Notes under the pieces: model-generated | Seen by the model: the letters and a program-made list of their open reading frames with translations, nothing else | Told to the model about the DNA's origin: nothing | Database searches by the model: none | Made by a program: the position numbers and the translations under genes | Source of the DNA: Acinetobacter modestus | Lineage (GTDB): Bacteria > Pseudomonadota > Gammaproteobacteria > Pseudomonadales > Moraxellaceae | Assembly (NCBI RefSeq): GCF_014636095.1 | Contig: NZ_BMDV01000011.1 | Location: 1 to 57,318 of the forward strand | Length of the DNA: 57,318 bases | Direction: 5' to 3' | Shown: positions 1-8,980 of the stretch, piece after piece | Layout of the letters: each line of letters begins with the position of its first letter | How positions within the stretch are numbered: position 1 is the stretch's first letter

Positions 1-225
1 ATCCTTGTTTCTCAACAAGTTTTTATCTGCATCACCGCCGATGGATGTGCATTCTACAGCATTCCCAAACCAATACAACCCCCTTTCTTAATCTTTTTAT
101 TTAAATGAACATTTTTTAGACTGATCAGTTACTTTTTATCTATTTTCTTTGTCGATAAGAACTTTTTTTAAACAATTAAGTTAAGTAGAATATGTCTCTT
201 GCTTCACATTTTTTGGCATTTTTGA
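1..225. other. Left edge, no supported gene
   Basis: No reading frame here can be assigned. A short frame open from the window edge reaches a TAA at 89-91 and could be the last codons of an upstream gene, but it is too short to recognise. A 10-bp palindrome, ACTGATCAGT, lies at 120-129. The rest is AT-rich DNA that probably carries the promoter of the Yfi-type operon. Confidence 0.4.
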
Positions 226-738
226 TTGAAAATACGGTTTATTAGTAAAAAAGTACAATTACTGTTGCTTTTAGCGTCGATCGCTACAAGCCAGATTTGT
301 TACGCCATTTCAAATCATAATTTTTATGAATTAGCATTAACCATATTGAGTTATAGCAAGTGGTCGAATACATCTCGCCCAATTATTTGTGTAATAGATA
401 ATGCTGAGGCTTCGAATCAATTTCAGTCCAATATTAAACAACTTGGATATGACTATCAGGTGCAGGCTGTTAATTCAAAAGATTTTCAAAAAACAGAATG
501 TCATGTGGTGTATTTCTCAACAACAACACCGCAACAACAACAAAACTTGATTCAAGCTTATCCATCGCGTTCATTGCTGTCATTAAGTATTAATAATCCA
601 GCATGTGAAATCGGCAGTATTTTCTGCTTATACAACAAAAAGACCTCTTCTACATTTAAAGTAAATCTAGATGCTTTGAGTTACTCCAAAGTTCATATCG
701 ACCCCCGAGTCTTAATCTTGGCGAAGAATACGGAGTAA
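226..738 (+). CDS. yfiR: YfiR-family periplasmic repressor of a diguanylate cyclase
   Basis: A 170-residue exported protein of the YfiR (DUF4154) type. In Pseudomonas, YfiR is a periplasmic protein that holds the membrane diguanylate cyclase YfiN inactive. The N-terminus is basic then hydrophobic, with a likely signal peptide ending near ICYA. The mature part has four cysteines, including a C-x6-C pair (CEIGSIFC, near residues 126-133) that resembles the C-terminal disulfide of YfiR. The start is TTG; no in-frame ATG precedes the signal peptide and the ribosome binding site is weak. It lies 5 bp upstream of a GGDEF gene and heads a three-gene operon in the order R-N-B, which is the main support for the assignment. 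The sequence is divergent, so family membership is likelier than exact orthology. Confidence 0.8.
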   Translation: MKIRFISKKVQLLLLLASIATSQICYAISNHNFYELALTILSYSKWSNTSRPIICVIDNAEASNQFQSNIKQLGYDYQVQAVNSKDFQKTECHVVYFSTTTPQQQQNLIQAYPSRSLLSLSINNPACEIGSIFCLYNKKTSSTFKVNLDALSYSKVHIDPRVLILAKNTE

Positions 739-743
739 TTAAA

Positions 744-1967
744 GTGATTTCGAATTTATATCAATCTACTTCGCTACATGCTTTATTCCGTAAATCTCAA
801 TTTACGATTTTTGCAATTACTTTTTTAATTTGCTCTTGTACTTTTGCAACAATTTCCATGTTTACCATGGAAACTTATGCTAAACAGAATTTGCAACTAT
901 TAAGTCAAACCGTACTTGAACGTATTCAACCTGCTGTCGTTTTTAAAGATAAAGGTGCTATTGATCAAATCTTAGCTGACTATACAACCGATCATGCTAT
1001 TCGCAGTATTCATGTGTATGACCCAGAACATCAATTATTAGCAGAAAGTACTAAGCAAATAGCGCATACCTCATTTTTACAGAGCATATTAGATCGTTGG
1101 TTCTTGCACGACCCAATTAAACTTATTGTGATGCATCATAAGAAAAAAGTTGGTGAATTGGTTTTATATGGTAGTTCTGAAAACATTTTACATTTTTTAA
1201 AGACCATCATTATTGGCCTAGCCATATCAATGTTTTTTATCGTGATTGCACTTTTATGGTCCGTTAATCTTACCTATCGCCAAATCATGCAAGCGATCAA
1301 ACCATTAACCCATATCGCTCAATTAGTGAGTGATCAGAAAGCTTACAACTTACGCTTCCCCAATAACCATATTAAAGAGTTTCAAAATCTGAATACGGTA
1401 TTTAATGAGCTCTTAGAAGAAATACAAGTTTGGCATACTCATTTACAGAAAGAGAATCTCCAACTTTCATTTCAAGCTCACCATGATCAGCTCACAGGTT
1501 TACCTAATCGACACTATTTTTATGAAGAATTACTCAATATTTTTAAAAATAAGCAATTTCGTCACAATTCTGCGCTGATTTTCATAGATAATAATAAGTT
1601 TAAAGCAATTAATGATCATTATGGTCATCTTGCTGGCGATGCGGTATTAAGAGAAATGGCAAATCGATTAATGCAGTCTGTCAGACAAGAAGACTTTATT
1701 GCTCGTTTGGGTGGTGATGAATTCGCAATCATTTTGCATACCATCCATCATTCTGATTACTTACAAACAATCGCTGAAGGTTTACTAGCAAGTTGTGATG
1801 AGCCTTTGGATTTTAACGGTCAACTTATCCATTTTAGCTTTAGTTTAGGGATTGCATTTTCACAGTTTGCAGACAATCCAGATGATTTAGTCATGCAAGC
1901 AGATCAAGCAATGTATAAAGCTAAAAATTTAAATCCACATTGGTTTCTTTATAAACCAGAAATTTAG
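744..1967 (+). CDS. yfiN: Membrane diguanylate cyclase, YfiN/TpbB type
   Basis: This 407-residue inner-membrane enzyme should make cyclic di-GMP from two GTP. The order is a short cytoplasmic tail, a membrane helix near residues 20-42, a periplasmic sensing segment of about 105 residues, a second helix near 150-172, a HAMP-like linker, and a C-terminal GGDEF domain. The catalytic motif GGDEF is intact at 323-327. An RxxD inhibitory site (RQED, 314-317) lies five residues before it, so product feedback is expected. The start is GTG, 5 bp after yfiR. The periplasmic part is where YfiR would bind. The match in architecture and gene order to Pseudomonas yfiBNR is strong, although the order here is R-N-B. 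Confidence 0.9.
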   Translation: MISNLYQSTSLHALFRKSQFTIFAITFLICSCTFATISMFTMETYAKQNLQLLSQTVLERIQPAVVFKDKGAIDQILADYTTDHAIRSIHVYDPEHQLLAESTKQIAHTSFLQSILDRWFLHDPIKLIVMHHKKKVGELVLYGSSENILHFLKTIIIGLAISMFFIVIALLWSVNLTYRQIMQAIKPLTHIAQLVSDQKAYNLRFPNNHIKEFQNLNTVFNELLEEIQVWHTHLQKENLQLSFQAHHDQLTGLPNRHYFYEELLNIFKNKQFRHNSALIFIDNNKFKAINDHYGHLAGDAVLREMANRLMQSVRQEDFIARLGGDEFAIILHTIHHSDYLQTIAEGLLASCDEPLDFNGQLIHFSFSLGIAFSQFADNPDDLVMQADQAMYKAKNLNPHWFLYKPEI

Positions 1968-1975
1968 GACATGTT

Positions 1976-2455
1976 ATGCGCGCTCACACTTTTAAGATCT
2001 CCTTTGTAGCATTACTCTGCCTAACATTGGCTGGCTGTTTAAGTTTTGGTCCTTTGAAATATCGTCAAGTCAAAATGCTAAAAAAAGAAGGTTTCGTTTT
2101 AACAGAAGAAGGCTGGAGTCTGGGTCTGCCTGAACGTTTACTTTTCGACTTTAATAAAGCAGATATTAAACCTGAAAATCAAAGAGAAATCGTTCGTCTT
2201 GCCAATCAACTAAACAAATATGATCTGCAAAAATTAAAAGTTGTGGGTCACACTGATGATATTGGTAATCCTGAATATAACCAGAAATTATCTGAAGAAC
2301 GTGCTCAAAGTGTTTCTTCGATTTTTATTCATCAGGGTTTCAAACCAAATAATGTCACTGTGATTGGTCGCGGTGCAAGCCAACCTTTCGTGCCAAATAC
2401 ATCTGATGAGAATCGCGCGAATAACCGCCGAGTTACGATTATTATTATTCCTTAA
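1976..2455 (+). CDS. yfiB: YfiB-like OmpA-domain outer-membrane lipoprotein
   Basis: A 159-residue lipoprotein. The signal peptide ends in the lipobox LAGC, so the mature N-terminus should be a lipidated cysteine. Residues from about 55 to the end form an OmpA C-terminal peptidoglycan-binding domain: FNKADIKPENQ, then VGHTDDIG, and the NRANNRRV segment typical of this fold. In Pseudomonas, YfiB sequesters YfiR at the outer membrane and so releases YfiN. It follows the cyclase by 8 bp and is the last gene before a strong terminator, consistent with one transcript. A generic Pal/OmpA-like role is the alternative; the operon context favours YfiB. Confidence 0.85.
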   Translation: MRAHTFKISFVALLCLTLAGCLSFGPLKYRQVKMLKKEGFVLTEEGWSLGLPERLLFDFNKADIKPENQREIVRLANQLNKYDLQKLKVVGHTDDIGNPEYNQKLSEERAQSVSSIFIHQGFKPNNVTVIGRGASQPFVPNTSDENRANNRRVTIIIIP

Positions 2456-2468
2456 CTTGTAATTTTTT

Positions 2469-2500
2469 AAAAAAGCCAACTTTAAATAGTTGGCTTTTTT
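2469..2500. terminator. Bidirectional terminator after yfiB
   Basis: An inverted repeat (GCCAACT and AGTTGGC, 6-nt loop) is flanked by A6 and T6. It ends the Yfi operon and can also serve the convergent phosphoesterase gene. Confidence 0.9.
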
Positions 2501-2503
2501 AAT

Positions 2504-3514
2504 TTATATGAGTTCAATAATATCAATCGTCGGTGGAACTCGAAATCGAAATGGAACGCCAACCATTCCAGTTCCCACCGTTACAAATACATCAGCGTGT
2601 TCATGTGTATAAAAACCTTTTTTGTGCCCCAAGATAGACACTTTTTTCATAATATACGTTGTAATCCAAGGAAGTTCTATTTGCCCTCCATGTGTATGAC
2701 CAGCCAGCATTAATGGTCGTGTAGGTAATGCCGGCACCATATCTACTGTATCAGGGTTATGAGATAAAATGAGCCATGGTTTATCTTGTGGTAAGTCTGG
2801 CATAAATCGCATATTTGCTTTACCCGCCCATAAATCACCAATTCCAATTAAGCGAAACTCATCAAAATCGATAATCTGGCCTTCTATATCAATCACATTA
2901 TTCTGCTCTAATGCATCTTTTAATAATGTCTGTATAGGTGGACCAGGATACTGCTCATCATGGTTACCGGGGACAGAATATACAGGGGCATGAATTTGTT
3001 TTAGTACTGAGAGTTCTTGAATCAAGCGATTCTCAGGTTCATAAGTCCAATCACCTGCAACCACCACAATATCTGGTTTAGCTTCATTTAACTTTTTAAC
3101 AATGCTTTTTAATTGACGTTCATGACCAGAAAACAATCCCACATGCATATCTGCAATTAAGGCCACTTTAACAGGTTGGATAAAATCACGATCTGGATTT
3201 AAACGGTATTGATGATGGTTAATATGAACCATATGTGGTTCAATAAATCGTGCATAAATCAATATGCTCGTTAGAAGAAAAACAAAAATACTCTCATGTA
3301 AACTGTAAAACTCAGACCAACCTGCATACAAGGTAAAAAACCAGAGAGGAACTAATAAATAAGAAAGATAAAATGCTGCTAGATGGACAAAAGCTTTAAA
3401 AGGATGAATCGTTTCAGTTCTTGCTTGATGAATCCATGCCTGAGCGAATGCCCACAAGGCTAAAACAATAAAAATAATATAAAAAACTAATATAACTGTG
3501 TCTGAATTCGACAT
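2504..3514 (-). CDS. Membrane-anchored metallophosphoesterase (YkuE-like)
   Basis: About 336 residues from the preferred ATG at 3514; an in-frame ATG at 3559 would add 15. The N-terminal third has three or four hydrophobic helices. The rest is a calcineurin-like phosphoesterase with its metal ligands visible in order: DMHVG (D-x-H), GDWTY (GD), GNHDE (GNHD), and the late LSHNPD and AGHTHGGQ histidine motifs. This dimetal active site is complete, so activity on a phosphomonoester or phosphodiester is expected, but the substrate is not known. The layout resembles the YkuE family, some members of which are exported by Tat; no twin arginine is seen here. The gene is transcribed alone, convergent with the Yfi operon. 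Confidence 0.85.
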   Translation of the reverse strand: MSNSDTVILVFYIIFIVLALWAFAQAWIHQARTETIHPFKAFVHLAAFYLSYLLVPLWFFTLYAGWSEFYSLHESIFVFLLTSILIYARFIEPHMVHINHHQYRLNPDRDFIQPVKVALIADMHVGLFSGHERQLKSIVKKLNEAKPDIVVVAGDWTYEPENRLIQELSVLKQIHAPVYSVPGNHDEQYPGPPIQTLLKDALEQNNVIDIEGQIIDFDEFRLIGIGDLWAGKANMRFMPDLPQDKPWLILSHNPDTVDMVPALPTRPLMLAGHTHGGQIELPWITTYIMKKVSILGHKKGFYTHEHADVFVTVGTGMVGVPFRFRVPPTIDIIELI

Positions 3515-3616
3515 TACCACTCTCATTAATCTGACATTAGGGCATACATCGCATCTCATATTTATAATTTTTGATGAAATGCTATACTCAAGTCCAACTT
3601 TTAATCAGTAAAGATT

Positions 3617-5248
3617 ATGACGCAATTTTCTCATCTAAATCGCAAACATACAAAAATAAGTACAACTACTTACAATAAAAGTATGCTTGCGATTTATTGT
3701 AGTATTGCGATCGCAATCACAGGATGCAGCACACTACCTAAACATAAAATAGAGCCAATACAACAATCTAACATTCAACAATTAGAAATAAATCAGACAA
3801 CTTTGGCTCAGATCATTCAGCCTTTAGAACAACAAAATCCTGGATTGACTGGTTATCACGTTTTATTTGAACCCCTAGAAGCGTTAGCAGCACGACTACG
3901 TTTAATTGATAAGGCAGAGAAAACCTTAGATTTGCAATATTATATTTGGGACAATGACAAAGTAGGTGCTCTTGCTTTGCATGCGCTGATTCGCGCAGCA
4001 GATCGTGGTGTCAAAGTGCGATTACTTATTGATGATAACAATGCAAAAAAAACTGAAGGAATCTTCTTAGCTCTAGCACAGCATCCAAATATTGAAGTTA
4101 AATTATTCAATCCCTATCGTTTTCGCAAATACCGTGCGCTTGATATGGTTTTAGACTTAAAACGTATCAACCGCAGAATGCATAACAAAAGTTTTATTGC
4201 AGACCAACAAGTTGCCTTGATTGGTGGACGTAATATGACGAATCAATACTACAACGTGAGTGATAACTATCAGTTTTCTGATGTCGATGTGATGTTGGTG
4301 GGCAAAGCAGTCAATGACATTTCACAGTCTTTTGACGAATACTGGAATCATAGTTACGCCTACGATGTAAGGGAAATTGTCAATCAAAATGCTCATCGCT
4401 TAAGCTATGAGAGCCTAAAACAGCAACTTGATGAGCATTATAAGAGAGCAACGGTACAGAATTATCTTGATTTGACGGGCAACTCACAGGCAATTGATTC
4501 AATTATCAGTCGGGATATTCCTTTAAATTGGGTAAAAGCTGAGGTTGTAAAAGACTCTCCTGACAAAATTAAATCAAAAGCAAAAAAACAGGAACACCTT
4601 AATTTCCAATTGATTAATCATTTAGAACAACCTGAAAAAAATATTGACCTCATCTCAGCTTACTTTGTCCCTGAAAAAAAGGGGGCTAAAATTCTCAATG
4701 ATCTTGCAAAAGATGGAATCGAAGTTCGAGTGCTCACAAACTCATTTCAGGCAAACGATGTCGCTGTTGTTCATGCATTTTATGGAAAATATCGTCAGGA
4801 TTTACTGGAACATGGTGTACAGCTATATGAGTTTCTTCCAGCATTAAATAAAAATGATCTCGATAAACATACCGAAGAACTCGCGAAGAAAGCAAAAGTA
4901 AATATCAAAGGACTAAGCCGTTCCAGTTTACATGCCAAACTGATGGCGCTAGATGAAAAGCAAGTTTTTATTGGCTCATTTAATTTTGATCCACGCTCTG
5001 CCTATCTGAACACTGAAATTGGCGTGCTTTTAGATAGCCCACCTTTAGCGCAGGCTGTTCATGCGACTATGGACCAAAACCTAAGTAAATATGCCTATAA
5101 ATTAGTGTTAGATGCCAATAAAAAAATTACATGGCGACGTGAAACACCACAAGGTCCTGTCATCTACACGAAAGAACCTCGAATGAAATGGTGGCAAAAG
5201 GCAGGAATGAAAATTATTTCATGGCTGCCAATTGAAGGCTTTATGTAA
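3617..5248 (+). CDS. Phospholipase D superfamily lipoprotein (cardiolipin synthase-like)
   Basis: A 543-residue protein with two HKD catalytic motifs: one starting HNKSFIADQQVALIGG (near residue 191) and one starting HAKLMALDEKQVFIGS (near 441). Two complete motifs mean a full phosphatidyltransferase/phospholipase D active site. The N-terminus has a hydrophobic stretch ending AITGC, a lipobox, so the protein is probably lipidated; a start at the ATG at 3683 would give a more usual signal peptide length. Length and layout resemble the ClsC/YmdC branch of cardiolipin synthases. Related Acinetobacter proteins are annotated as phospholipase D. Whether it makes cardiolipin or cleaves phospholipid cannot be read from sequence. 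Confidence 0.85.
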   Translation: MTQFSHLNRKHTKISTTTYNKSMLAIYCSIAIAITGCSTLPKHKIEPIQQSNIQQLEINQTTLAQIIQPLEQQNPGLTGYHVLFEPLEALAARLRLIDKAEKTLDLQYYIWDNDKVGALALHALIRAADRGVKVRLLIDDNNAKKTEGIFLALAQHPNIEVKLFNPYRFRKYRALDMVLDLKRINRRMHNKSFIADQQVALIGGRNMTNQYYNVSDNYQFSDVDVMLVGKAVNDISQSFDEYWNHSYAYDVREIVNQNAHRLSYESLKQQLDEHYKRATVQNYLDLTGNSQAIDSIISRDIPLNWVKAEVVKDSPDKIKSKAKKQEHLNFQLINHLEQPEKNIDLISAYFVPEKKGAKILNDLAKDGIEVRVLTNSFQANDVAVVHAFYGKYRQDLLEHGVQLYEFLPALNKNDLDKHTEELAKKAKVNIKGLSRSSLHAKLMALDEKQVFIGSFNFDPRSAYLNTEIGVLLDSPPLAQAVHATMDQNLSKYAYKLVLDANKKITWRRETPQGPVIYTKEPRMKWWQKAGMKIISWLPIEGFM

Positions 5249-5264
5249 TTTAAAGCGAGTGTTG

Positions 5265-6077
5265 TTATGGCAGAGTATTTAAAACTTTGCTTTGTAACTC
5301 AAGCAGCCCTGCTCGCATTTGACGATCAACTTCTTTAGTTAAGCTATCTACCGTATGGCCTGTTACAGGAATTGCAGGTAGGGTCAATAAATGTGCGGTA
5401 ACTTTTGGCATTTCTAAAACACGTTGCACATGTTCTGCAAAAGACATTTCACCAATAAATGGTGCGACTAGATCTAATTCATCTTGCTGATTGACATAGC
5501 AAATCACACAAATTTGAACTGGACGTTGCGCGTCAATCGCAGCACCCAATAAGCGCCCATGTACTTTTTTGACCTGACGACCATCTGTGGTTGTGGCTTC
5601 TGGAAAGAACAAAACTGGAATATCTTGTTTTAAAAATTCTGTAATTTGTTCTTTTATTCGGATTGAGTCACCAGAACCACGCTTAATAAATAAGGTTCCA
5701 CCGCCTTTTGCTAGATTACCCAAAATAGGCCATTTTTCGACTTCTGCTTTTGCCAAGAAGAAAATACGTGCTCCAGAGCCAAGTACAGCAACATCTAACC
5801 AAGAAATATGATTACTCACCCAAAGCGCTGGTTCTCGTGGAATAGTGCCATGAATCTGCACTTCGATATTAAAAACTTCACATAAACGGCGGCAAAAATA
5901 CTGAACATAACGCGTATTCGTTGGATTATTCGGGTCTTTGTATAAACCGTGTCGATAAATGAGATAAAAACCTTCACCAATTGTTTCTAGACCTGAGGCT
6001 AATTTTTTACTATACAAGCTCAATTTAGAGATTAAATTTAATGGTGTGTTATTTGCTGCTGTTGCTTCTTGAGTCAT
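5265..6077 (-). CDS. Lysophospholipid acyltransferase (PlsC/LPLAT family)
   Basis: A 270-residue member of the glycerophospholipid acyltransferase family. The catalytic H-x4-D motif is seen as NHISWLD (near residues 91-97). The acceptor-binding block follows as FPEATTTDG, a variant of the FPEGTRS motif of PlsC, and GTLFIKRGSG lies between them. A hydrophobic segment precedes the motif, consistent with a peripheral membrane enzyme. It could acylate lysophosphatidic acid, but the changed PEG motif (PEA) leaves other lyso-lipid acceptors, such as lyso-ornithine lipid, possible. It is convergent with the phospholipase D gene, only 16 bp apart with no clear terminator between. Confidence 0.85.
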   Translation of the reverse strand: MTQEATAANNTPLNLISKLSLYSKKLASGLETIGEGFYLIYRHGLYKDPNNPTNTRYVQYFCRRLCEVFNIEVQIHGTIPREPALWVSNHISWLDVAVLGSGARIFFLAKAEVEKWPILGNLAKGGGTLFIKRGSGDSIRIKEQITEFLKQDIPVLFFPEATTTDGRQVKKVHGRLLGAAIDAQRPVQICVICYVNQQDELDLVAPFIGEMSFAEHVQRVLEMPKVTAHLLTLPAIPVTGHTVDSLTKEVDRQMRAGLLELQSKVLNTLP

Positions 6078-6263
6078 AAATCATTAAAACCGTACGCATG
6101 TATGCACATTGCATTGAACTAGCTCACTTATATCATGCCCGTATCTATTTATAAAAGTTACCACCATGAGAAAAAACGAATGTGAATATAATTATTTTCA
6201 ATTTTAAAAGGTTTTTTAAATTAAATATCATAAATAAATCGAATTAATAAATTAAGAGGTCAT

Positions 6264-6407
6264 ATGATGAATCCTCAACACACAACATCTCATAATCAAG
6301 TGAATATTCCTTATGGCTATGCTTTAAGAATGTTTTTGGGCTGGTCAATTTTATATATCGGCACACTCGTTGGTTTTATCAAACTTATTCACCATCATGT
6401 CATATAA
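6264..6407 (+). CDS. 47-residue single-helix membrane peptide
   Basis: A short reading frame begins ATGATG after a good ribosome binding site (AAGAGG, 5-6 nt upstream) and ends in TAA. The product has a polar N-terminus of about 18 residues, one predicted membrane helix near 22-41, and a histidine-rich tail (HHHVI). It sits 74 bp upstream of hflX on the same strand. The ribosome binding site and the clean topology suggest it is real, but no family is recognised and no function is proposed. Confidence 0.6.
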   Translation: MMNPQHTTSHNQVNIPYGYALRMFLGWSILYIGTLVGFIKLIHHHVI

Positions 6408-6481
6408 ATCCATGAAGCCTTTGCCCTTTGCTTGAAGTTTATTCTAGAATAAGGCTTCAATACTCAGGATATGATAACAGC

Positions 6482-7810
6482 GTGGAATTTTTTGAGCGGC
6501 AACAAGGTGGTGAACGAGCAATTTTAGTCAGTGTTTCTGTGCAGTTACTCGATGACCTTGATGCTGAAGAGTTTCGATTGCTCGCTCAATCCGCTGGTGC
6601 TGAAATTCTTGAACATATTTCTGTACAAAGAAATAAACCAGACCCTAAATTTTTTATTGGCTCAGGTAAAGTTGATGAAATCGCAGAATTAGTTCAGCAG
6701 CTAGAAGCTGAATTGGTCATCTTTGATCACTCTCTTTCACCAGCTCAAGAACGTAATTTAGAAAGAATCTTAAAATGTCGTGTGATTGATCGTACAGGTC
6801 TTATTTTAGACATTTTCGCACTCCGCGCACGGACACATGAAGGTAAATTACAGGTCGAGCTCGCACAGCTCAAACATTTATCTACCCGTTTAATTCGTGG
6901 TTTTACAGGTAATTTAGAACAACAAAAAGGTGGTATTGGCCTACGTGGTCCTGGTGAATCACAACTTGAAACTGACCGCCGACTCATCAAAGTACGTATT
7001 ACCCAACTGAAAGACAAATTGGTTAAAGTTCAACAGACTCGATTACAAGGTCGTGCCGCACGTCAAAAAGCAGCAATTCCAACGATTTCTTTGGTTGGTT
7101 ATACCAATGCTGGTAAATCGACACTGTTTAATATTTTAGCCCAAAGTGATGTCTATGCAGCAGACCAACTTTTTGCAACACTCGATCCAACCTTACGTCG
7201 TCTAGAATGGGATGGTATTGGTACTGTCGTACTCGCAGATACAGTTGGATTTGTGAGAAATTTACAGCATGATTTGGTTGAATCTTTCAAAGCTACTTTA
7301 GAAGAAACACTAGAAGCGACCTTACTTCTGCATGTAATTGATAGCAGTAGCCCTAACATGCCTGAACAAATCGAAGCAGTAGAATCTGTGCTGAAAGAAA
7401 TTGGAGCCGATGCACCGATTCTTCATGTTTACAATAAAATTGATCTCAGCGGTGATACGGCAAAAATTATTTATAAGGCAGCAGATTTACCTGATCGTGT
7501 TTATGTTTCTGCGCATTCTCGGCAGGGATTGGATTTACTAAGCCAAGCTGTTCAACAATGCCTCATGGGACAGTTACAACATTTCGACTTAGTTCTCAAA
7601 CCCGCTTACGGTAAACTACGCACACAACTTTATACACTCAATGTCATTCAAACTGAACAATATGATGAGCAAGGTGATTTGCATTTATCAGTTTGTATTG
7701 CTCCACAAAAATTGCATCAACTGATCAAACAAGCACATCTACCATTAGATGAAATTCTTGGAAACCAAGCAGCTTTATTTCACAGGCCTTTGGAAGAATT
7801 TGAAAAGTAA
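6482..7810 (+). CDS. hflX: Ribosome-associated GTPase HflX
   Basis: A 442-residue GTPase starting at GTG 6482, where the family's usual N-terminus (EFFERQQGGERAILV) begins; an upstream TTG at 6428 is open but less likely. The N-terminal HflX domain includes the glycine-rich segment GGIGLRGPGESQLETDRR. It is followed by a G domain with G1 GYTNAGKST, G3 DTVGF and G4 NKID. HflX splits stalled or hibernating 70S ribosomes, especially after heat stress. In many gammaproteobacteria the gene follows hfq; here it does not, and hfq is not in the window. Confidence 0.95.
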   Translation: MEFFERQQGGERAILVSVSVQLLDDLDAEEFRLLAQSAGAEILEHISVQRNKPDPKFFIGSGKVDEIAELVQQLEAELVIFDHSLSPAQERNLERILKCRVIDRTGLILDIFALRARTHEGKLQVELAQLKHLSTRLIRGFTGNLEQQKGGIGLRGPGESQLETDRRLIKVRITQLKDKLVKVQQTRLQGRAARQKAAIPTISLVGYTNAGKSTLFNILAQSDVYAADQLFATLDPTLRRLEWDGIGTVVLADTVGFVRNLQHDLVESFKATLEETLEATLLLHVIDSSSPNMPEQIEAVESVLKEIGADAPILHVYNKIDLSGDTAKIIYKAADLPDRVYVSAHSRQGLDLLSQAVQQCLMGQLQHFDLVLKPAYGKLRTQLYTLNVIQTEQYDEQGDLHLSVCIAPQKLHQLIKQAHLPLDEILGNQAALFHRPLEEFEK

Positions 7811-7853
7811 GCATCAATGTAATAATCGTTCATAAGTGAGAGTTAGAAAAAAG

Positions 7854-8216
7854 ATGAAAGAAATTGATTGGACAGCTTGGTTTTGCACGATTCTATTAAT
7901 TATTGTATTTCGTGAAGGCGCTGTTGCTATTACCACAGTCTTTCATCATCCAGAATTAGGTAATCTTGTCGGGCTGATCAGCTTACTTGCAACTTTATTA
8001 ATTTGGAGAAGATTCAGAAAAATCTCCAATCGTCTTATAGATACCAACAACAAAATCATGAAAGAAAGTGCTTTTGCATTTTTGCCAATCTGTGCTGGCT
8101 CTTTGATCATGTTGGTGCATTTAGGCAAAGAAATTCCAATCTTTTTATTTGTCTTAACACTGAGTACTTTATTGCCATTGTGGATTTACGCCAAAATGGC
8201 GAAACGCTGGTTATAG
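7854..8216 (+). CDS. lrgA: CidA/LrgA-family holin-like membrane protein
   Basis: A 120-residue protein with four hydrophobic helices. The ATG at 7854 is preferred over the GTG at 7836 because an AAAAAAG-rich binding site precedes it. The family is described as holin-like, modulating murein hydrolase activity, and more recently as part of pyruvate or small-acid uptake systems. It is followed 6 bp later by lrgB, the invariable partner of the family, so the pair is surely co-transcribed. Sequence alone cannot separate LrgA from CidA. Confidence 0.8.
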   Translation: MKEIDWTAWFCTILLIIVFREGAVAITTVFHHPELGNLVGLISLLATLLIWRRFRKISNRLIDTNNKIMKESAFAFLPICAGSLIMLVHLGKEIPIFLFVLTLSTLLPLWIYAKMAKRWL

Positions 8217-8222
8217 GAGTTC

Positions 8223-8897
8223 ATGAATATGTTGATGGTTATATATGGATTCGTGATTACCTTAATCAGTTATCTCATCGCAAAACCTTTAAACAAAAAA
8301 ATTCCACAGATTCCATTAATTGTTTTTGCGATGTTTATCGTGATTGGACTACTCGCAATTTTGGGTATTCCTTATGAACATTACATGAATAATGTGAATA
8401 GTATATTTAATCATTTACTTGGCTACGTTACTGTGGCTTTAGCCATTCCTTTAGCTGCGATGCGTTATGATGATTTGCCAATTAAATCAATGATTGGCAT
8501 TTTGTGTTTTGCAAGTATCAGTGCAGTTGCATTACCGATGGGACTTGCATATTTATTACACATGTCAGAACCAACAATTATGGCTTTTGCGACCCGAGCT
8601 GTAACGACGCCTATTGCTCTGAATATTGCCACACTATTACACGCTCCTCTGATGATGGTGTCACTGATTGTGATTTTATCTGGAGTCATTGGCGCCGCAT
8701 TTTCTCCGTGGATTTTAAAACATATCCATGATGAACGGGCTTCAGGCTTAGCTTTAGGTTTGGCTGCTCATGCAATTGGTACAGCACAAGCATGGCAGCG
8801 AGGCCCTGTTACAGGTCGTTATGCTGCTTTTGGTATGGCTGTGAATGGTGTATTTACTGCTATATGGCTACCCACTTTTATTTTGTCTCTTTCTTAA
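8223..8897 (+). CDS. lrgB: LrgB/CidB-family membrane protein
   Basis: A 224-residue protein of six to seven membrane helices with the family's conserved core: ATRAVTTPIAL, then SGVIGAAFSPW and AAHAIGTAQAW. It is the second gene of the lrgAB pair. LrgA and LrgB act together in the inner membrane, reported as regulators of autolysis and as a pyruvate transporter in Gram-positive bacteria; the substrate in Acinetobacter is not known to me. A strong binding site (TAGGAG) lies just before the start. Confidence 0.9.
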   Translation: MNMLMVIYGFVITLISYLIAKPLNKKIPQIPLIVFAMFIVIGLLAILGIPYEHYMNNVNSIFNHLLGYVTVALAIPLAAMRYDDLPIKSMIGILCFASISAVALPMGLAYLLHMSEPTIMAFATRAVTTPIALNIATLLHAPLMMVSLIVILSGVIGAAFSPWILKHIHDERASGLALGLAAHAIGTAQAWQRGPVTGRYAAFGMAVNGVFTAIWLPTFILSLS

Positions 8898-8899
8898 TT

Positions 8900-8937
8900 T
8901 GTCACACAGATGTCAATTAATATTGAACTAGTTGTCA
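8900..8937 (+). promoter_or_regulatory. PHO-box-like direct repeats upstream of DUF2147 gene
   Basis: TGTCA occurs at 8900-8904 and 8911-8915 (11-nt period, as in PhoB boxes) and again at 8933-8937, 22 nt further and so in phase. A possible -10, CATAAT, lies at 8947-8952. The spacing resembles the two sites upstream of tatA and phoX, but the sequence is less complete. No experimental support. Confidence 0.35.
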
Positions 8938-8980
8938 AAAATCCTACATAATGAAAGTTCAAACGTTAAAAGGATTTTTA

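Noticed and set aside
120..129. ACTGATCAGT palindrome upstream of yfiR as an operator
   Set aside because: Ten-base palindromes are common in AT-rich DNA, and no matching regulator or second copy is visible.
6428..6481. An 18-residue N-terminal extension of HflX from a TTG codon
   Set aside because: The family N-terminus starts at the GTG at 6482, and the extension has no family-like sequence.
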